47,462 nt of DNA from Pseudohongiella sp. (GCA_030696315.1 JAUYSM010000067.1:1-47462); one strand, 5' to 3'; shown: positions 26,310 to 34,538, counted from the first letter of the stretch. Notes: generated by a model not told the origin, from the sequence alone. Program-made: numbers and translations.

Positions 26310-27457
26310 GCATTATGATTGCACTATTGTATCCGTACCTGATTCTGAGCGGCGGCACAATTCTCATCGTAACTGCGTGGTTGCTGCATCAGGCACAACG
26401 GCAAACACAGCGCGCCAGCGAACTGATTCGATTAAATGAGTCACTGGAATTTGATTTGCCAGATTTTCTGCGAGCCAGTTGGCCGGCTTTGTCCGATGGC
26501 GGATTTACGGGGTTGTCATGGCACCTTGTATGGTTCGGCACAGATATCAGGGAGACGCAAGGTACTCGCTCATCTGTCTTCCTGAGCAAAGATTTTGATG
26601 TCGGCGATATTCGCCTGCACGTGGAACTTTACACACCCAAGCATGGTTGGGAACGCAGTTACTTCAGCCGTACACTGGCAGAAAAATTTTTCTTACTGTT
26701 ACAGATGGATCTCTGGATCAAACTGGGGTCTGTGCGCTCGACCTTTGAGCAAACCGCCCGTATGAGCGTTTTCTTGCAACACGATATTAAAAACATGTTG
26801 CAACTGACGAGCCTGGCTGCAGACCAGTTAATGACACCCGTCCCAGGTCAAGAGACCAGACTGCTTGATATGTTAAAACGCAGCTTGCCCGCACTGCAGG
26901 AGAGGGCCGATCGCATTTTGAAGCGCTTGGTACAAAGTAGTGAAGTACAACTTGGCACGCGCAATAAATCTGCCGCAATAGACCTTAAAGCGTTCATTGG
27001 AAATGCGCTTGATTTGCATGGCTTGCCGGCACAACTAGATGGGCCTGATTGTTTTGTTCTAATTGCACCCGACTCCTTTCAAAGTATTCTGGATAACCTA
27101 TTAGGCAATTATGTGCAACAGATTCAATCTGGGAATTCCATTCAGATGCCTCAATTGCGGGTTAGTTGGCAGATTCACCTTCTCAAAGATCGTAAGCCAA
27201 CACGGGTAAATGCAGAAACTCTTGAGTTTGGTGATGAACCTCGCTATGTATTGATCCGTTTGTACGATAGCAATGGCCAACCTTGCTTAAAACCAGAACG
27301 ATTATTTGAACCGTTCTGGAGTGAACATGGAAAAGGTCGAGGCATAGGATTATTTCAATCACGTCAGTTGGCAACACAATGGGGAGGGGCAATCAATATC
27401 GAGGCACCCGCTGACGGGCCACTTGTCTTTAAAATTGAACTACCTGCCAAGGTGTAA
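26306..27457 (+). CDS. Membrane-anchored sensor histidine kinase
   Basis: This 383-residue kinase has one N-terminal transmembrane helix (about 5-28) and no large periplasmic domain, so it probably senses a membrane or cytoplasmic cue. The phospho-acceptor His159 sits in FLQHDIKNMLQL, which resembles PrsK-type kinases. The ATP-binding domain has an N box (ILDNLLGNY, about 260), a variant G1 box (DSNGQPC) and a G2 box (GKGRGIGLFQS, about 341). The TTG at 26306 overlaps the TGA of the regulator gene; ATG at 26315 is the alternative. It is the partner of the adjacent regulator. Its last codons overlap the first pilin promoter element. Confidence 0.87.
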   Translation: MSIMIALLYPYLILSGGTILIVTAWLLHQAQRQTQRASELIRLNESLEFDLPDFLRASWPALSDGGFTGLSWHLVWFGTDIRETQGTRSSVFLSKDFDVGDIRLHVELYTPKHGWERSYFSRTLAEKFFLLLQMDLWIKLGSVRSTFEQTARMSVFLQHDIKNMLQLTSLAADQLMTPVPGQETRLLDMLKRSLPALQERADRILKRLVQSSEVQLGTRNKSAAIDLKAFIGNALDLHGLPAQLDGPDCFVLIAPDSFQSILDNLLGNYVQQIQSGNSIQMPQLRVSWQIHLLKDRKPTRVNAETLEFGDEPRYVLIRLYDSNGQPCLKPERLFEPFWSEHGKGRGIGLFQSRQLATQWGGAINIEAPADGPLVFKIELPAKV

Positions 27458-27500
27458 AAAAAACCTACATCTTGTTACTCAATAAAAACGTCATTATATT
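27453..27500 (+). promoter_or_regulatory. Pilin promoter 1 with conserved upstream element
   Basis: TGTAAAAAAAACCTACA (27453-27469) is followed by -35 TTGTTA (27472-27477), a 17-bp spacer and -10 TATATT (27495-27500). The same element, spacing and promoter occur before all three pilin genes. The element begins inside the last codons of the kinase gene. The A8 run directly upstream of the -35 could be an UP element, an activator site or both. Confidence 0.75.
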
Positions 27501-27563
27501 GACGCTGTCTTTGATGTTCTCACAAACACTCAGGCAAAAATTACCTAACTGAGGCGAATCAAC

Positions 27564-28226
27564 ATGAAAAATATGTCAGGCGTAGCAAAACGCCAGAATG
27601 GTTTTACCCTGATCGAAATCGCGATCGTGTTGGTCATTGTCGGGCTTCTGCTCGGCGGTGTACTCCAGGGTCAGCAACTGATCGAGAACTCCCGTGTCCG
27701 CGCGGCAATTAATGATATCAAAGGCGTGCCCGCTGCTGCTTATTCCTATATGGATCGATACTCGCGCTTCCCTGGTGATGACGGCCCCTTGTTGGCTACA
27801 CTACAAGCACGAGGTGGCGCATGGGCTAACATTACAGCATTCGGTAACCAGAATGGAACGTTGGATGGAGCGATAGGCACCACATTCGTACCAACCGTTG
27901 AAATTCTTGGATTCTGGCAGCATCTGAAGGCAGCTGGCTTTATTCCCGGCAACCCAGCAACCATAGGTGCACCAGCATTGCCACAAAACCCCTTTGGTGG
28001 ACTGATTGGCGTGAACTCAAGTTTGATACAGGGCATGCCTGCTGGCACTAACAAGCTCTGCATGAACAACGTACCAGGTGCATCAGCCATCGCAATGGAC
28101 GGCCAGTTAGATGATGGACTTCCTAATACTGGCAGCTTCAGGGCCAACTTGACTAACGCGCCGCTGGCTGCTGCAGAATTGACGTATGACGAGAACTCGC
28201 TTTACACAGTTTGTACTCGAATCTAA
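27564..28226 (+). CDS. Major-pilin-like type IV prepilin, copy 1
   Basis: A 220-residue prepilin with leader MKNMSGVAKRQNG and cleavage site G-FTLIE, then the long helix IAIVLVIVGLLLGGVLQGQQ. The globular part has the segment YMDRYSRFPGDDGP and a C-terminal Cys166-Cys217 pair that probably closes the D-region loop. RBS GAGGCG precedes the ATG. Copies 2 and 3 are the same length and nearly the same in sequence. Copy 1 differs chiefly around residues 75-82 (LLATLQARGG) and near the C-terminus (NAPLAAAELTYDENSLYTVCTRI region). It has its own promoter and terminator, so it can be expressed apart from the operon. Confidence 0.92.
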   Translation: MKNMSGVAKRQNGFTLIEIAIVLVIVGLLLGGVLQGQQLIENSRVRAAINDIKGVPAAAYSYMDRYSRFPGDDGPLLATLQARGGAWANITAFGNQNGTLDGAIGTTFVPTVEILGFWQHLKAAGFIPGNPATIGAPALPQNPFGGLIGVNSSLIQGMPAGTNKLCMNNVPGASAIAMDGQLDDGLPNTGSFRANLTNAPLAAAELTYDENSLYTVCTRI

Positions 28227-28251
28227 ACGGTTCTGAGTTCGATTAAATCAG

Positions 28252-28276
28252 GCCCCGCAAAGCGGGGCTTTTTTTT
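28252..28276 (+). terminator. Rho-independent terminator after pilin copy 1
   Basis: Stem GCCCCGC (28252-28258), loop AAA, stem GCGGGGC (28262-28268), then eight Ts. Confidence 0.93.
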
Positions 28277-28319
28277 GCCAACCGATTGAAAAAAACTTGA
28301 GCTACGCAGCTTGTCAATA

Positions 28320-28367
28320 TGTAAAAAAAACCTACACCTTGTAGTAAATTACGCCCAACTTTATATT
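28320..28367 (+). promoter_or_regulatory. Pilin promoter 2 with conserved upstream element
   Basis: The element TGTAAAAAAAACCTACA (28320-28336) is followed by -35 TTGTAG (28339-28344), a 17-bp spacer and -10 TATATT (28362-28367). Outside these blocks the region differs from promoters 1 and 3, so the conservation looks functional. Confidence 0.75.
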
Positions 28368-28426
28368 AATGTGGTTTGTGGTGTACTTAGTTGAAATAAA
28401 AATTTAACTTAATGAGGCGTATAAAC

Positions 28427-29089
28427 ATGAAAAATAATTCCGGCATGCCAAAAGGCCAGCGCGGGTTTACTTTGATTGAAATTGCAATAGTATTGGTAAT
28501 CGTAGGACTGCTGCTCGGCGGTGTATTGCAGGGCCAGCAACTCATTGAAAATTCAAGGGTTCGCGCAGCGGTAAATGACATCAAAGGAATCCCAGCTGCC
28601 GCCTACTCTTATATGGATCGATATTCTCGCTTCCCTGGTGATGACGGCCCAACGTTGGTTGCACTGACTGGTCGGGGTGGTGCATGGGCTAATATCACCG
28701 CGTTTGGTAACCAAAACGGCACCTTGGATGGCCTGATTGCCGCCACCTTTGTACCAACGGTGGAATTGCTGGGTTTTTGGCAGCACCTCAGGGCTGCAGG
28801 ATTTATCCCTGGTAACCCAGCTACTATCGGCGCTCCAGCTCTACCCCAAAACCCCTTTGGTGGATTGATCGGCGTGAACTCAAGCTTGATCCAAGGTATG
28901 CCAGCCGGCACCAATAAACTATGTATGAACAACGTTCCAGGCTCTGCTGCAATTGCCCTAGACGGTGACCTGGATGATGGCCTGCCCAACAGCGGCAACT
29001 TTCGTGCAAACCTGACAGCTGTTCCACTGGCCGCGGCAGAGGCAACGTACGACGAAAACAACCTTTATACTGTGTGCGTACGAATTTAA
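28427..29089 (+). CDS. Major-pilin-like type IV prepilin, copy 2
   Basis: 220 residues, with leader MKNNSGMPKGQRG then FTLIE. The ATG at 28427 is chosen because the ATGAGGCG at 28412 supplies the RBS, and this start makes all three copies the same length. It shares the PGDDGP segment and the terminal Cys pair. It differs from copy 1 at scattered positions (for example LVALTGRGG and TAVPLAAAEATYDENN) and agrees with copy 3 at most of these, so copies 2 and 3 are the closer pair. It is flanked by its own promoter and terminator. Confidence 0.92.
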   Translation: MKNNSGMPKGQRGFTLIEIAIVLVIVGLLLGGVLQGQQLIENSRVRAAVNDIKGIPAAAYSYMDRYSRFPGDDGPTLVALTGRGGAWANITAFGNQNGTLDGLIAATFVPTVELLGFWQHLRAAGFIPGNPATIGAPALPQNPFGGLIGVNSSLIQGMPAGTNKLCMNNVPGSAAIALDGDLDDGLPNSGNFRANLTAVPLAAAEATYDENNLYTVCVRI

Positions 29090-29120
29090 AAAAAGCGGTT
29101 TTGCACTTGTCGTTTAGGAA

Positions 29121-29144
29121 AAACCCGCTTCGGCGGGTTTTTTT
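29121..29144 (+). terminator. Rho-independent terminator after pilin copy 2
   Basis: Stem AAACCCGC (29121-29128), stable TTCG tetraloop, stem GCGGGTTT (29133-29140), with the T-run reaching 29144. Confidence 0.93.
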
Positions 29145-29184
29145 GCACTAGCAATATCAATTTGCGGCCGATATTTATTTAATC

Positions 29185-29232
29185 TGTAAAAAAAACCTAC
29201 ATCTTGTGGCTTTTTATAGAGTTACATATAGT
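29185..29232 (+). promoter_or_regulatory. Pilin promoter 3 with conserved upstream element
   Basis: The element TGTAAAAAAAACCTACA (29185-29201) is followed by -35 TTGTGG (29204-29209), a 17-bp spacer and -10 TATAGT (29227-29232). The -35 and -10 are slightly weaker than in copies 1 and 2, so expression may differ. Confidence 0.72.
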
Positions 29233-29294
29233 TAAGTCGTCCTTGATGTTATTAAAAGCATTCAGACAAATCTAATTTAAAGTGGAGAAGCAAA

Positions 29295-29957
29295 ATGAAC
29301 AATATGTCCGGAATGGCAAAACGCCAGAGTGGTTTTACACTGATTGAAATTGCAATCGTTTTGGTAATTGTTGGATTGCTGTTGGGTGGTGTACTGCAAG
29401 GGCAGCAATTGATCGAAAACTCTCGCGTCCGAGCGGCAGTTAATGACATTAAAGGTGTACCTGCGGCAGCGTATTCGTATATGGATCGATATTCTCGCTT
29501 CCCTGGTGATGACGGCCCTTCATTGGTAGCACTGACTGGCCGAGGTGGTGCTTGGGCGAACATCACTGCATTCGGCAACCAGAATGGCACACTAGATGGT
29601 GCTATCAACTTGACGTTCGCTCCAACACTTGAATTGCTAGGTTTTTGGCAACACCTGAAAGCAGCTGGATTTATTCCAGGTAACCCTGCAACTATTGGTG
29701 CTCCAGCACTGCCACAAAACCCCTTCGGCGGTCTGATTGGAGTTAACTCTGGTCTGATCCAGGGGATGCCGGCCGGCACCAACAAACTCTGCATGAACAA
29801 CGTGCCGGGCTCAGCTGCCATTGCTTTGGATGGTCAGTTGGATGATGGGCTGCCAAACAGCGGTAGCTTCCGGGCCAACCTGACTGCACTGCCATTGGCT
29901 GCTGCAGAGGCAACTTACGACGAAAACAACTTGTACACCGTTTGCATCCGCATCTAA
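29295..29957 (+). CDS. Major-pilin-like type IV prepilin, copy 3
   Basis: 220 residues with leader MNNMSGMAKRQSG then FTLIE. The RBS is GGAGAAG, unlike the GAGGCG of the other two. It keeps the PGDDGP segment and both C-terminal Cys. The main differences from copies 1 and 2 are in the segment DGAINLTFAPTLELLGFWQ. Codon choices differ from copies 1 and 2 even where the protein is identical, so these are not very recent DNA duplicates. It has its own promoter and a strong terminator. Confidence 0.92.
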   Translation: MNNMSGMAKRQSGFTLIEIAIVLVIVGLLLGGVLQGQQLIENSRVRAAVNDIKGVPAAAYSYMDRYSRFPGDDGPSLVALTGRGGAWANITAFGNQNGTLDGAINLTFAPTLELLGFWQHLKAAGFIPGNPATIGAPALPQNPFGGLIGVNSGLIQGMPAGTNKLCMNNVPGSAAIALDGQLDDGLPNSGSFRANLTALPLAAAEATYDENNLYTVCIRI

Positions 29958-29977
29958 ACGCTGAATGCTTCAAAAAA

Positions 29978-30005
29978 AAAGCCCCGCTCCGCGGGGCTTT
30001 TTTTT
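29978..30005. terminator. Strong hairpin terminator after pilin copy 3
   Basis: Stem AAAGCCCCGC (29978-29987), loop TCC, stem GCGGGGCTTT (29991-30000). An A-run precedes it and a T-run to 30005 follows, so it could act in both directions. Confidence 0.93.
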
Positions 30006-30112
30006 GCCTGAAATCCAAAAGCAAACTAACGGCACTGGATGGCACTGTTGCCTTCCGGTAGCATCCTGTCCCATTCGCAACTGCAACCCGGACAGTACAG
30101 AGAACTCCCGTC

Positions 30113-30724
30113 ATGGACCCGCTTGGCAATATCATTGAATGGATCGCCGACTACGGCATATTCGGCCTGTTGGCGCTCGGCCTTGCGGAGCGCTTTATTC
30201 CGCTTTTACCATCGTACGGCGTGTTAGTCGCGATCGGCATCGCAGCGGGCAATGGAGAATGGTCCGTGCTGGCTGCTATCGGCGGCACGGTGACCGGCAG
30301 TGTCACCGGCTGCCTGGTGTTTTACGCATTGGCTGTCTCACTCAGCGAAGAGCGCAGTTATCGCTTTTTGTACTGGGTCGGGCGCATGGTGGGTTTGTCG
30401 CAGGCGCGGGTGGATCGCACGGTGGTTTCCTTTCGCGCCAATCAACGCACGCTGGCGTTTGTCATGCAACTGATTCCGACCATCCGGCTGATATCACCCA
30501 TCATCGCCGGATTGTTTCATGCACAAGCCAAGGTGTTTGCGTTGGCGACCTTTGCGGGCATTTTGCTGTGGAACTGCCTATTCATTGGTGTGGGTTATGT
30601 CGCTGAGGATTTCGCACCCGATGCCAATGCCTCAACACTGGCTGTTCAGGTGTTGGTGGTACTGATCGTTGTTGAGCTGGGCGCGGCCCTCATCTGGCGC
30701 TGGCGGCACGGCAAACATGAGTGA
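30113..30724 (+). CDS. DedA/VTT-family membrane protein
   Basis: The product is 203 residues with four to five hydrophobic segments. The DedA-type motifs are LAERFIPLLPSYGVLVAIG near the start and LAFVMQLIPTIRLISPIIAG in the middle, with a conserved Arg and the re-entrant Pro. Bacterial DedA proteins support membrane homeostasis and undecaprenyl-phosphate or phospholipid transport. The RBS (AGAGAA) is weak. Its stop directly abuts the stop of the convergent kinase gene. Confidence 0.82.
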   Translation: MDPLGNIIEWIADYGIFGLLALGLAERFIPLLPSYGVLVAIGIAAGNGEWSVLAAIGGTVTGSVTGCLVFYALAVSLSEERSYRFLYWVGRMVGLSQARVDRTVVSFRANQRTLAFVMQLIPTIRLISPIIAGLFHAQAKVFALATFAGILLWNCLFIGVGYVAEDFAPDANASTLAVQVLVVLIVVELGAALIWRWRHGKHE

Positions 30725-31663
30725 TCAGACATGGCCAAAGTCATCGTGCACCCGGTAGCGGGCATTCACGATGCGATGGTCATTATCCAGATCAAATACC
30801 ACATCTGCCCGCTGCGGCAATGTGTCGAGCATCATGCGTGTCAGGCGTTCGTAGTGCATGATGAACCGGTGTAATTGCACCTTGTTCATCATGGCGCTAG
30901 CCGCGTCAGGGGCGTCAGCCTGCGTTCTGGCCCGCAGCTTCTGTTCTTGCAGCGTGCGCCACTCAATCACACTTTCCATGGACGGCGCTTTTAACATGAG
31001 CAATTTGTCTATGTGAGCGAACAACTGTTGATATTCCGTCAGTTGGGTTTCGATAAAGGCGCGCCAGCGTCCATCGGCATCATGCTCTTGCTCAAGCGTG
31101 TTGATCGGGTCACCGGATAACACGGCCGTCGGCGCACCCACACACCAGCCTTCGATAATGATGACATCCACTGGCCCTGAGTGAATGGGCCAATGCGGTT
31201 CAGGGCAGCGATCATCTGTGGCCTTGTCAAAGCGCGGAATGGCGATGCATGAGTCTGAGTCAGCCGCCTTGAGTGCCGCCAGCAATTTGATGCCCATGGC
31301 CAGGTCATGAGTACCGGGCACGCCACGCGTTTGCAGCAAGGGGTGAACGTTGCGGGCAAGGGAAGCGCGCTCGGCCCGGGTCAGGTAAAGGTCATCAATC
31401 GAGAACACGACACATTGTAAGTGTCTGGCTTGCAACAGCCGTTTTAGCAGTTCGGACAAGGTGGATTTGCCGGTGCCCTGCGCACCATTTATCCCAAGCA
31501 CCAGTGTCTGCTGCCGGTGCTGATAGCATCGGGTGATAAAGTCTGCCAGTGGCAAAAAATAGTCAGTGGCGACTGTCTCAAAATCGGCAGGCAATTGCTC
31601 GTCTCTGATGAACTGCAGGATGAATTGTTGAATAAGTTGCTGTGAAGAATGTGGCTTTGACAT
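30725..31663 (-). CDS. P-loop kinase, D-glycerate 3-kinase-like
   Basis: The 312-residue product has Walker A GINGAQGTGKST near residue 60, the lid/Asp motif VVFSIDDLYLT and DVIIIEGWCVG. These match the plant GLYK-like/YggC-related kinase family that phosphorylates D-glycerate or similar small acids. ATG 31663 (MSKPHSSQQ) is chosen. An in-frame GTG at 31744 would extend the protein by 27 residues across the divergent gene's start and RBS, which is unlikely. The substrate is inferred from the family. Confidence 0.75.
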   Translation of the reverse strand: MSKPHSSQQLIQQFILQFIRDEQLPADFETVATDYFLPLADFITRCYQHRQQTLVLGINGAQGTGKSTLSELLKRLLQARHLQCVVFSIDDLYLTRAERASLARNVHPLLQTRGVPGTHDLAMGIKLLAALKAADSDSCIAIPRFDKATDDRCPEPHWPIHSGPVDVIIIEGWCVGAPTAVLSGDPINTLEQEHDADGRWRAFIETQLTEYQQLFAHIDKLLMLKAPSMESVIEWRTLQEQKLRARTQADAPDAASAMMNKVQLHRFIMHYERLTRMMLDTLPQRADVVFDLDNDHRIVNARYRVHDDFGHV

Positions 31664-31731
31664 GCTGTGTTTTATGATCTCTACTATCAGAACTTGATCG
31701 ACACCGTTAATAACAATGAAAGAGGTCTGAC

Positions 31732-33405
31732 ATGACATCTGCACTGTACACCAGAATTAAAACCGCGCCATCATACTTGGCGTTGATGCTGTTTGGGTTG
31801 TTGTGCCTGGTATCCATAGGGAACAGCGCCTGGGCGCAAACGGTGCCAGTCAATAAACAGATTGTGATGGTGCCAATGCGTGATGGCGTGAATCTGGCCA
31901 CCAACATTTATTTGCCTGAGGGCGATGGCCCGTTTCCGGTAGTGCTGACGCGTACCCCATATGATAAGGACGGTGTTGATAACAGCGTTGCCCTGTACAA
32001 CGAGCGCGGCTACGCGCTGGTTTCTCAGGATGTGCGTGGTCGTTATGACTCTGAGGGTGAAAACCGCCCGTTTGAAACTGATATCGAAGACGGTTACGAC
32101 ACGGTGGAATGGATTGCAGCGCAAGCATTCAGCAATGGCAAAATCGGCATATTTGGCACCTCCGCGCCCGGTATTACCTCGAATCTCGCTGCGGCGTCTG
32201 CTCCACCGCATTTGACCGCCGCGTATGTCACGGTGGCACCGGACAGTCTGTTTTACCGTTCACGATTTGTGGGTGGCGTGTTTAAAGAAAGTCATTCCGG
32301 CGGTTGGTTACGCGGACAAGGCGTGAGTGAAGACATGATCAACGCCTATCGCGCCCGCGCCGTGCTCGACGAGCAGTGGCGTGCCACCGACTTCCTGTTC
32401 CATCGTCAGAATGTGCAGATTCCTGTGTACAACGTGGGCGGCTGGCATGACATTTATGCAGAAGGGTCGCTGTTTAACTTTGTGTATTTGCAGAATGAAG
32501 GCCACCCGGCCGCACGCGGCAAACAAAAACTGTTTATGGGTGCGTTCGGGCACGGCACGCTGCAAGGTGATCTGGAATATCCTGGTGGCGGCCTGATCAA
32601 TGGCGACTTCGAACAACAGATGCGCTGGTGGGATTATTGGCTGAAAGACATCAACAACAGCATCATGGAAGAACCACCCGTCAGCATTTATATGATGGCC
32701 TCCGCACGCAAGGGCGCAGTGTCGCCACTCAACCGCGTCATTTATATGCGCAGCTGGCCGCCAGAGTCCGATGAAACCCGTTTTTATCTGCAAGCGGATA
32801 TGAGTCTGGCCACAACAGTGCCTGCCATAGCGGATGCATCCAAAACCTATACCTTTGATCCTGCCAATCCTGTGCCCACCATGGGTGGTCAGAATCTGGG
32901 CGCTGACGTAGGCCCGCGCGATCAGCGCGACATCGGCGAGCGGCTGGACTATCTGCGTTTTGCAACGCCGGTGCTGGAAAACGACACCGTAGTTGCCGGT
33001 CATGTCGATATGGAGCTGTATGTGTCAACCGACGCCTTGGACACAGATTTTGTGGTCAAGTTGGTCGATATTTATCCGGATGGTTATGAAGCGCTGATTC
33101 TGGATTACCCGATACGCGCACGTTTTCGTGATGGCCAGAACGCTGAGGATGTCAAACTGATGACACCGGGCGCCGTGGAGAAGCTGGTCATCAATATGTG
33201 GAGCACTGCACAAACCTTTGAGAAAGGTCATCGCATCGGCGTACACGTCACCTCCAGCAACTACCCGCGTTTTGCGGTGAATCCCAATAACGGTGCGGCG
33301 TTGGACGATGTCACAACACCCGCCAATACTGCACGAAACACCATTTATTTTGACAGCACACGCCCTTCGGCGATTGTGCTGCCGATCGTGACGAAACCGC
33401 TTTAA
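31732..33405 (+). CDS. CocE/NonD-family S15 hydrolase, exported
   Basis: 557 residues with a signal peptide ending in AWAQ (about residue 36). The alpha/beta-hydrolase domain begins VPMRDGVNLATNIYLP, with the oxyanion region TRTPYDKDG. The nucleophile is Ser144 in GTSAPG, where Gly-x-Ser-x-x-Gly is kept but the usual GxSYxG is altered. Candidate catalytic Asp and His are in GGWHDIY and GHGTL. A C-terminal jelly-roll domain follows (about 370-550). Such enzymes cleave esters or X-Pro peptides in the periplasm; the substrate is unknown. RBS AGAGG lies 7 nt upstream. It overlaps the convergent gene by 4 bp. Confidence 0.87.
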   Translation: MTSALYTRIKTAPSYLALMLFGLLCLVSIGNSAWAQTVPVNKQIVMVPMRDGVNLATNIYLPEGDGPFPVVLTRTPYDKDGVDNSVALYNERGYALVSQDVRGRYDSEGENRPFETDIEDGYDTVEWIAAQAFSNGKIGIFGTSAPGITSNLAAASAPPHLTAAYVTVAPDSLFYRSRFVGGVFKESHSGGWLRGQGVSEDMINAYRARAVLDEQWRATDFLFHRQNVQIPVYNVGGWHDIYAEGSLFNFVYLQNEGHPAARGKQKLFMGAFGHGTLQGDLEYPGGGLINGDFEQQMRWWDYWLKDINNSIMEEPPVSIYMMASARKGAVSPLNRVIYMRSWPPESDETRFYLQADMSLATTVPAIADASKTYTFDPANPVPTMGGQNLGADVGPRDQRDIGERLDYLRFATPVLENDTVVAGHVDMELYVSTDALDTDFVVKLVDIYPDGYEALILDYPIRARFRDGQNAEDVKLMTPGAVEKLVINMWSTAQTFEKGHRIGVHVTSSNYPRFAVNPNNGAALDDVTTPANTARNTIYFDSTRPSAIVLPIVTKPL

Positions 33406-34508
33406 TTTGTGCGGTTGTTGCTCAGTCCCGCGAGGGGCACGGGGCTGGGCAATCCTGACTCAATGCTGTCGGGCTCAGTTGGGCCCGCTACCACTTCAAA
33501 CCGGGTCAGTCCGATCAGCTGACCCGAGTCGGTAACCACTCTGATCTGCCAATTGCCCTGCACAGTGTCCGGAAAATTCAATTTGTGGGTCCAAGCCCGG
33601 TAACCGTTCTCACCACCACCTTCGATATCCAGTGTAATACGATCTACGACCTCCCCCTCGTACAGCCAGACGTGATGAATATTTTCACGCAAGCCTCGTG
33701 GCGCTTTGACGGATGTCCAGGCATACAGCCCATCCGCACGTAAGGCTTGCTCGCTGATGATGTCGAGACTTTCACCCGGATTGCGTTGTTCGCGATCGAT
33801 CTGTTGGGACAGCGTAATGCCATTCAGCTCCAGCGCGGCCGGTGGAATAAGAATGCGGGCTTGCCATATCACCGCCCCCATCGCGACCAGCACCAGCATT
33901 CGCACAGACATTCTTATCAGACGCCTTTCCGGAACCGCATCCCAGAGACTCGGCAGGCTGAACAGCAGTGCGGCAATCATCGCCAATTGCAGGCTTTGTT
34001 GTGTATTGATCAGCAACAACAGCGGCAACACAATCAACAGCACCGCAAACAACGTCATCACATGAAATACCAGGTATAGAACACGGCGTCGGGCCAATTG
34101 ACCGTGATAAATAGGATCAATCACTGAAATGACGGCTGAGATCGCAAGGGCGGCTGTAAAAATCGCCTGAGAGTGATTCCATGTGGTGGCCGCGAAAAAA
34201 AACGGTAAGGCAAAAAACAGACTTTCCTGGTGGACCATTTGGGTACCAAGGCGCATCACAATCCTAGGCATTTTGACGCCGAACAGTTTCAGGAACAGCG
34301 CCCGAATCCACGGTTCCATGACAAGCAGCAGCCAACTCACCAGCATGAGTACAGCCAGCACCTGGGCAAACGTCTCGCGCCCTTCCACCAGCACGTAACT
34401 GGCTACGCCGGACACAAAACCAAACACCGCCATCAAACCCGGGTGCCGCACCAGGAACCCATACACCCACAGCACCAGCCTTTTTATTGTTGTCATAACA
34501 TTGCGCAT
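33402..34508 (-). CDS. DUF5924/DUF2914 membrane protein
   Basis: This 368-residue protein has several transmembrane helices in its first 230 residues (for example VLAVLMLVSWLLLVMEPWI and VMTLFAVLLIVLPLLLLI). A C-terminal extracytoplasmic beta domain of DUF2914 type follows (LYAWTSVKAPRGLRENIHHV, then GNWQIRVVTDSGQLIG). No function is known. It starts 30 bp after aroA on the same strand, so it is probably cotranscribed. ATG at 34496 (MTTIKRL) is an alternative start. Confidence 0.8.
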   Translation of the reverse strand: MRNVMTTIKRLVLWVYGFLVRHPGLMAVFGFVSGVASYVLVEGRETFAQVLAVLMLVSWLLLVMEPWIRALFLKLFGVKMPRIVMRLGTQMVHQESLFFALPFFFAATTWNHSQAIFTAALAISAVISVIDPIYHGQLARRRVLYLVFHVMTLFAVLLIVLPLLLLINTQQSLQLAMIAALLFSLPSLWDAVPERRLIRMSVRMLVLVAMGAVIWQARILIPPAALELNGITLSQQIDREQRNPGESLDIISEQALRADGLYAWTSVKAPRGLRENIHHVWLYEGEVVDRITLDIEGGGENGYRAWTHKLNFPDTVQGNWQIRVVTDSGQLIGLTRFEVVAGPTEPDSIESGLPSPVPLAGLSNNRTN

Positions 34509-34538
34509 GCCGGCAGTCGATCGTTAAAGGTTTGGAAT

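Noticed and set aside
28412-28426. ATG at 28412 for pilin copy 2
   Set aside because: The ATGAGGCG there serves as RBS; starting at 28427 gives the same 220-residue length and leader as copies 1 and 3.
31664-31744. Extended GTG start for the glycerate-kinase-like gene
   Set aside because: It would run over the divergent hydrolase's RBS and start, and adds 27 residues without family similarity.
32308-33003. Minus-strand 231-codon frame inside the CocE-like hydrolase
   Set aside because: Antisense to a clear enzyme gene; Cys/His-rich composition typical of shadow frames.
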